Positions 58,500 to 64,000 of a stretch of DNA of 64,000 nt are shown here, in pieces. The stretch is taken from the NCBI GenBank assembly GCA_029531795.1, contig JAPEIS010000014.1:1-64000 (forward strand). Reading direction: 5' to 3'. Made by a program: the position numbers and the translations under genes. The notes under the pieces are model-generated. The model was not told where the DNA came from, made no database searches, and saw nothing but the letters and a program-made list of their open reading frames with translations. Source of the stretch: Sclerotinia nivalis (taxonomy: Eukaryota > Ascomycota > Leotiomycetes > Helotiales > Sclerotiniaceae). Each line of letters starts with the position of its first letter. Within the stretch, counting starts at the first letter, position 1.

Positions 58500-59431
58500 G
58501 AGTAGAAGAGAGGAGTTTTATGGTGAATTGTGTTATTGATGAATATGGCTTTATTGTGTGGGTGGTCTTTCATCTATTGTATGGAATATTCGGTCCAAGG
58601 CGCACAATATCGATTTAGTGTTTACAGAAAATCGAGGCAATATTCCAGCTTTGAGCAGTCAATACAGATAATCCACCAACCTGTAATTTTGTATAATTTT
58701 GTATAATTTTGTATAATTTATGAAAATATTTAAGATTAGTATAAAAATTAGTATAATTATTTGGGAATAGCTTCAAAAAAAATAAGCGAGTATCCATTAA
58801 CCTGCAGATTATTTACAGATTATCTATCAACCTGTGGATTATTTGCGGATTACCTATCAATCCGCGGGTAGGTGGATAATCTGCAAATAACCCATAGATA
58901 TTCATTCAGATTCTTCAATTATCCGGCCCGCCAGTGGATTTTTTGCGGATTATCCATCAGAGTCATTATCCGCCCCGCGGGTACCCGGCTGCGCAGCCGT
59001 GGCCGGGCCGGGACGGGCGGCGGCGGGCAGTGGCAGGCTGAGGATTGTATTCGATTGCAAATGCATTGACATCTTGAGGAGCATGAGGCTGCTGCCGCGG
59101 CGGCAGTGTTATCTCTCTTTTGTAATAAAGATTAAATGATTGTCTACTCAGGAAACTCGAAGTCATTCATCTTTGAAAATCTTCATGTAAATTGTACAGC
59201 TAACAACAAACTACCCTTTGGTTGATTACCCACCCAAATCATTCCTCCTTATGCAGTTGGGAAATTAGAGTTGTGTCAATGGATAGTACTTGAAACATGG
59301 CTGGTCCAGAGCACCAAACGTTGAAGTTGTCCAAAATTCATTGTAATTGCAAATTGGTATTTCTTCAATAAATTCCCATCCCTGTCTCTTCAGTGTTTGT
59401 GAATTCTGCTTCAGGAAATGTTTGCTTATGG
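58500..59431. other. Repeat-bearing intergenic region with a GC-rich patch
   Basis: Contains an 11-bp repeat (ttttgtataat, 58684-58720). It also has a 30-bp unit ending in ctatcaa with gattattt.c.gatta cores (about 58798-58870) and inverted versions of that core to about 59000. At 58970-59100 there is a GC-rich block (gggtacccggctgcgcagcc, then gggcggcggcgggcag). This is not protein coding as far as I can see. It marks the transition from the gene island to repeats. Confidence 0.6.
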
Positions 59432-59445
59432 TGCCCTTCCCTATT

Positions 59446-59966
59446 GATTGATTGATTGATTGATTAAATTAACGTCTATACTAAGTCTAAGGCTATCTAA
59501 GATAACTAGAGGCTCTTGTAAACCTCTAATAGATAATATAATGAAGATAAGCTGGCTTATAGGCTTAGCTAAATATATAATTTGAATGATTGAGATGAAC
59601 TCAATCTTTTGAGTTAAGTAAAGAAAATGAAAACTAATCTTGGGGAATGATCTTGTTCTACAAATGCCGAAATATATAATAAAGAAAACAAAAGAAATAA
59701 TATATAATTAAAATTGTAGAAAGATTTATATCTCTATTTCAATTTCATCATTTATCTCTTCTACCTTTTCCTTTTCTACTTCTTCTTTTTCTATTTTTTC
59801 TTTTTCTTCTTGTATTCGATTAAGGTGCTATAATCTAGTAGCTATTCTGATTGTATCGATGAATTCGAGTGTTTTAGCATTTCCTACTTTGGTATGAAAT
59901 CGGTATTTTATAGTAAGCCTAGGAGAGGGGTTATTCTCTTTAAGTGCCCTTTTGTATAAAGGGCAA
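59446..59966 (-). mobile_element. SINE-like non-LTR insertion, 521 bp, 14-bp target duplication
   Basis: A direct repeat tgcccttccctatt lies at 59432-59445 and 59967-59980. Between them are 521 bp that read on the minus strand from ttgccctttatacaaaaggg to a tail of (AATC)n. A simple-sequence tail plus a long target duplication is the mark of LINE-driven retroposition. No reading frame; a pyrimidine tract of about 55 bp (59760-59815, plus strand) lies inside. No clear tRNA A/B boxes were found, so SINE versus truncated LINE end stays open. Confidence 0.7.
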
Positions 59967-59980
59967 TGCCCTTCCCTATT

Positions 59981-60487
59981 CTTTTGATACATTTCTTACT
60001 TTGTGATGAATACAACTCACAACACTCCTTTAGCAAATTAAAAGTCTGTATCCATCCTTCAGGTTTAAAAAGTGATAGTAGTAATGTTTGTCATGATGTG
60101 TATGTAGTTGAGCAATTCACAAAGGACTGAAAAGTAAGTATGGTACTGCACACAAGTGATTACACAAGAGCAGGAGATAAGGCAAAGGGCTTGATGGAAT
60201 CATTAGATATGAATAAGAGTTTGATAGTATTGATTGAAATGAATATATAAGAATGATTGAATGCTCAGTCTCTCATGCTTGATGAAGTAAGTTAAGTACT
60301 ATTCAAATCAGTGTAATCCGTAACCTCAAAGTATCAAGTCTGAACAGTATAGAACTAAAATTTTTGACTATTGTGTCTTACGGTGTGTGTCTTACAGCGT
60401 TCATCTTACAATATTCATCTTACGGTGTTTATTATACACTGAAAACTACATTAACTTCTTTAGTCTTGTCTGTTGTCTGTGTACGAA
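59981..60487. other. Intergenic, short repeats only
   Basis: A locally repeated motif gtcttacrgygt/ttcatcttac occurs four times at 60373-60430. No other structure was recognised. Confidence 0.4.
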
Positions 60488-60859
60488 ATGGATGCTAAAC
60501 GTACTTCCTCTCTATCTACATTACTACTCCAACATAATGTGGATATAAAATCTCCCAGAATCGGATCTGGAAAAATCAACAACAATTCATCTACACACAA
60601 GAATCCCAGACTTTTGCATAAAATACTTGCAACTACAATAGCTCCTCAAAGTCACGATACTCAACACCAGGTCATGTCTTTCATTGTTGAGAAAAAGGAC
60701 CGTCTGGGATATGGTCTCAGAATGCAGAAAGTGATTGCTTCAAATCGATCAAAAGATGTCTATCTGAGTCATTCACTTCATGGATATCCTCCGGAGAAGA
60801 ACATTTCTCCTATTCAAGATAGAAAATTCGGTATTTTCGCATCACACAACAAATTTTGA
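60488..60859 (+). CDS. Small hypothetical ORF, 123 aa
   Basis: ATG at 60488 (MDAKRTSSLSTLLLQHNVDI...), ending HNKF at 60859. Basic and Ser/Asn/His-rich, with no family, signal or membrane segment. Its last codons run into the 5' end of LINE copy 2, so it may be a host gene truncated by that insertion or a chance frame. Unlike the LINE it is not strongly AT-biased. Confidence 0.3.
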   Translation: MDAKRTSSLSTLLLQHNVDIKSPRIGSGKINNNSSTHKNPRLLHKILATTIAPQSHDTQHQVMSFIVEKKDRLGYGLRMQKVIASNRSKDVYLSHSLHGYPPEKNISPIQDRKFGIFASHNKF

Positions 60860-61047
60860 AGAAATTTAATTCTTCGAAATACGCCCTTTTTATACCTTAT
60901 TTGTATTAAACAAATCAATCCAAATTAAATACAATTATTTCCAAAGAAATTGAACCAATAATTGTTGTGATATTGTCGTCGTTGTTCAAAACACGAAACT
61001 TATACGAAAAATCGTATGAAAACTAAAAATTTTCATTTTCTTCATCC

Positions 61048-61260
61048 TGTCACGGGGTCCCCGTATATGGTATACGGAGACCGCTCGGGTTCCGACCCAT
61101 AGGAGTCGGACCTCGGATAAGTGTAGGCTAGCCCCGGTCGGGGCTAGCGCTACACATAAATGTATTTAAGGAACCGTTCCTTCTATAGAAACGTAGCTCT
61201 TCGAGCTACGTCTTATTAATAAAAGTGATTCCTGTTGTCCTGTCTGTTGCCTCTGTGATA
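61048..61260 (+). repeat. Solo LTR of the outer-gypsy family
   Basis: 213 bp running TGTCACGGGG ... CTCTGTGATA, flanked by the perfect 5-bp target duplication catcc (61043-61047 and 61261-61265). It is homologous to the complement of 30387-30623 and 43376-43612. It stays GC-rich, with palindromic stretches such as tatatggtata and gctagccccggtcggggctagc. No internal element is present, so it is the product of LTR-LTR recombination. Confidence 0.9.
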
Positions 61261-62709
61261 CATCCTCCTATTATAGATGAAAAAGTTATAATGATGGATA
61301 CTATCCGATCAAACTTTCCAAAAGTAATTCTAGGTATTTTTATTTAAGAGAATCATATTGTATTATCCCTTCACGAAGGGAGCTTCAATAGCTTCTTTTT
61401 CAATCTCTTCAGTTTGATCTCTTTCTAATCCTTCAATCTTCAAACCCAATTCAATCTTCTCAATTCTGATGACTTTTTCAAATCATCTATTATTCCTTTT
61501 ACATTCCAATTCAATAATAAGCGAAGAAGACAATTCAGTTATTTAGAATTTAGCTTTATAAAACCAAAGGAAGCTATCCAAAAAGCGAGAGACCTTTTTA
61601 TTCTAATTGTCTTTATAGAAAAGGATATCGAAGAATAATCGAAAATCCTAGATCTAATCGAAATATTCTACGAATATCTTGAAAAAGGGAAATTTATTAG
61701 AGTTTCAAATATTATCATTTTACAGATTTCCTATCTCGAAAATGTAACCAAAAGAATTGAAAAACAAGTTAATCATTTTTCCAATCTTTCCAATTATTCA
61801 ATTACTCTTTCAACAAATCCTTCAACAACGAATTAAGAAAGCTATACTTTAATTATCAAAACGATAAAGGAATAGAAAATAATTATAAAGAGAAACTCTA
61901 TAAAACAAAAATCTACAAAACAAAAAAAAGATACCTTTAATAAACGATTGATTCTTATTAATTTATTTCTTTATCAATTTATTTCCTTTATATTATTATA
62001 TACAAAAAACAAAATCAATAAAGTCTTCAAAAAGACTAATATCAATGAACCTGTTATTTCGGCCATTACTACAACTAGAAACAACAACACTATCTTAATC
62101 ACTAATAGTCCTTTCAATACATAATTCCTAATCGAAAAAAAAGAAATCTGGAATCAAATCATCCGATCAGAGAGAATACAAATCGATAAACTATAATATA
62201 AAATCATTATTTATAAAATTCCAATCAAGGAATTCTCAGGTCCGAAAGGTATAGATCTAATTAAGAAAGAAATTAAGATCTTTAATTCAAATCTTGTTTT
62301 TATAAATACTCCCTACTAACTCATCAATACCTCCAAAAGAATTAATCAACAAGAAGAAATAATAATCATTGTATTTGCTATACAAAAGGAAACAGAGATA
62401 GTTATTCGAAAAAGACTATATATTACTAATATTAACATCAGAATCAAACGATTCTATCCTTCTACCCCTTCCTTCCAATATAATAAATATCAAGGATTCG
62501 ATTACAACGAATCATTTTGCAAAAAACCTCCAGTCTATGATCTCTATAGCAACAATCATATTACAATCGATCACTTTTGCTTAATTTGTTAAACTAAAGG
62601 TAAACTCTATCAACATTTAATGATTAAATATACTAATTGTAAAGAAGAGCACAAAGCTAATTTCAAAATATACGAAATATATTAAACAACTATAAAGAAA
62701 TCCATCTAA

Positions 62710-63084
62710 ATGCTATACAATAATATATATATTCTTCAAATCAATTTAAACAAAAACTTTCAAGTTATCGAAAACGCTTTTCAATTTGTTTTAAAACTCA
62801 ATATCGATCTTATAGTCATTCAAGAACTTTGGATTCTTTTGAATCCCGAAAAAGATTACTCTTCAATTAGATCGATTGTTTACTCTAACTATTTTCAATT
62901 TCTTTCCAATAATCCTTTGAATCTTTGCCCTTGTACAATGATCTATATTTCGAAAGATTACAAATTATTAATAACTCTAACATTCAATTCTTCAAAAGAT
63001 CTAAATATTCAAATCATTGATATCACTCAAGAAAATTATACAATTCAACTATTCAATATATACAACGAAGTTGATCAAGCTTAA
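62710..63084 (+). pseudogene. LINE ORF2, endonuclease domain (start of a broken ORF2)
   Basis: ATG at 62710 (MLYNNIYILQINLNKN), an exo/endo/phosphatase-type endonuclease with LIVIQELW (family Q-E-P-W) and TMIYISKDYKLL. The frame is open for 124 codons and then meets a TAA. It continues beyond with IIERCFFNIPF and a GDFN-like EDFNSH (about 63150), then stops and further recognisable segments up to 63999. Decay has removed function. Confidence 0.75.
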
Positions 63085-64000
63085 AAGAAAGATTATATTA
63101 TCGAAAGATGTTTTTTCAATATTCCTTTTATTCATTACATCATTTTTATAGAAGATTTTAATTCTCATTACCCTTGATAAAATCCCTTTTCTAATAAAAG
63201 CCTCAATATCGATCAATTGATCGAATGATTTGAAAATTACAATTTCATTCTTCTTAATAAAACAAGAACTAATACCTTCTATCGAACAAATATAACAAAT
63301 CCAAACGTTCTTGATTTTACTTTAGTTATTGAAACGATATCCTTTAATATTATTGATTGGTAAGTTCTTTTTAATCTTGGATCAAATCATTTAGAGATTT
63401 TATTTGAAGTTAAAAATATTAGAATTTGTTTAACAAATATCGCTTCGTTAACAAAATTCAATACAAAACAAATAGATTAAAACAAATTCATAAATACCCT
63501 CGAATCAAAATTATCGTTTTCAATTATTCTGAATTCTAATGATTATCTCAATATCACTACTTTAGAATCCAATTCACTTGATTCTCTTTTCGATAAAAAC
63601 CAACAAATACAAATATTAAATAAAACTATAATAGAATTCACCCGAATAATCATCAATTTAACTGAAATCAGTATACCGAGAATCAAGTCAACCAAAAGAG
63701 CAAAGCTCTAATGGTTTTCAGAACTGAAAGCTCTTTGGAAACGATTCATAAATGAATATGAAAATACTAAACGATACTTTGAAAACGATATATTCAATAA
63801 AATCTACCAATCAATAAGGAATCATTACTTTCAAGTTATTAAAACAGCAAAAAAGAATCATTGAAATGAGTTCCTTGAAAAAGAGGATATCCAAACAATC
63901 TTCAAGGTAATATCCTATATGAAAAATATTCAAATCGAAAGGATTCCGAATATCCGATCCAATTCCTCTCAACTCGAAAACTCCTTCGAAAAGAAATACT

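Larger units (their letters stand above)
60840..64000 (+). mobile_element. Tad-like LINE, copy 2 (runs off the window)
   Basis: The 5' end is homologous to 43618-43935. ORF1 remnants: SFNSFFFNLFSLISF (about 61390), then ILDLIEIFYEYLEKGKFIRV (about 61645-61705), IYKIPIKEFSGPKGIDLIKK (62210-62270), a Cys-rich knuckle region (62570-62660). ORF2 starts at 62710 with an AP-endonuclease and continues to the window edge, ending before the reverse transcriptase. The 5' part is split by a solo LTR (61048-61260). It has the same family and same kind of decay as copy 1 but is more readable. Confidence 0.8.

Noticed and set aside
1..64000. tRNA or rRNA genes
   Set aside because: No cloverleaf with conserved GGTTCGA-type arms or rRNA segments was recognised on either strand by eye; a dedicated scan could still find one.

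Overview
This window is the left end of a chromosome of a filamentous ascomycete. It opens with 19 perfect CCCTAA telomere repeats and runs through about 43 kb of extremely AT-rich, TpA-rich DNA full of broken transposons. At about 44 kb it enters a GC-normal island of intact, intron-bearing genes. Short introns (53-128 bp, GT...AG), Fot/pogo, Tad-like LINE, copia and chromodomain gypsy elements, and a pervasive C-to-T/G-to-A decay pattern (RIP-like) suggest Pezizomycotina. A Leotiomycete such as a Botrytis/Sclerotinia/Monilinia relative is my guess from overall resemblance and cannot be proved here.

Layout. 1-4.3 kb: telomere, subtelomeric satellite, and a decayed Fot/pogo transposon inside a 39-bp repeat array. 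4.3-9.2 kb: a telomere-linked RecQ-type helicase gene with a separate OrsD-like zinc-finger N-terminal ORF, facing the telomere. 9.2-10.5 kb: minisatellites and hairpin/palindrome DNA. 10.8-15.2 kb: remnants of a large minus-strand coding region of a family I do not recognise. 15.7-19.9 kb: a decayed copia element.

21.2-43.9 kb is a transposon nest. A minus-strand Tad-like LINE is split by a copia element (22558-28919, target duplication tgaat) and by a decayed gypsy element (30387-43612, target duplication attca). That gypsy is itself split by a young, almost intact chromodomain gypsy (33444-40870, target duplication atctc) whose two 286-bp LTRs read as identical. A second copy of the same LINE runs off the right edge (60.84-64 kb) and carries a solo LTR of the outer gypsy family.

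Gene island, 44.0-58.5 kb: two large divergent genes of unknown function (588 aa minus, 1179 aa plus) share a 1.5-kb spacer that holds a 517-bp MITE-like insert. They are followed by an acyl-CoA-dehydrogenase-fold flavoprotein, the small complex I subunit NDUFB7, a DCG1/hydantoin-racemase-like gene, and the actin-related protein Arp2. The last two are divergent from a 395-bp promoter. Exon structures were derived by reading frame and splice-site matching. The lengths close exactly on the stop codons, which supports them, but they need transcript evidence.
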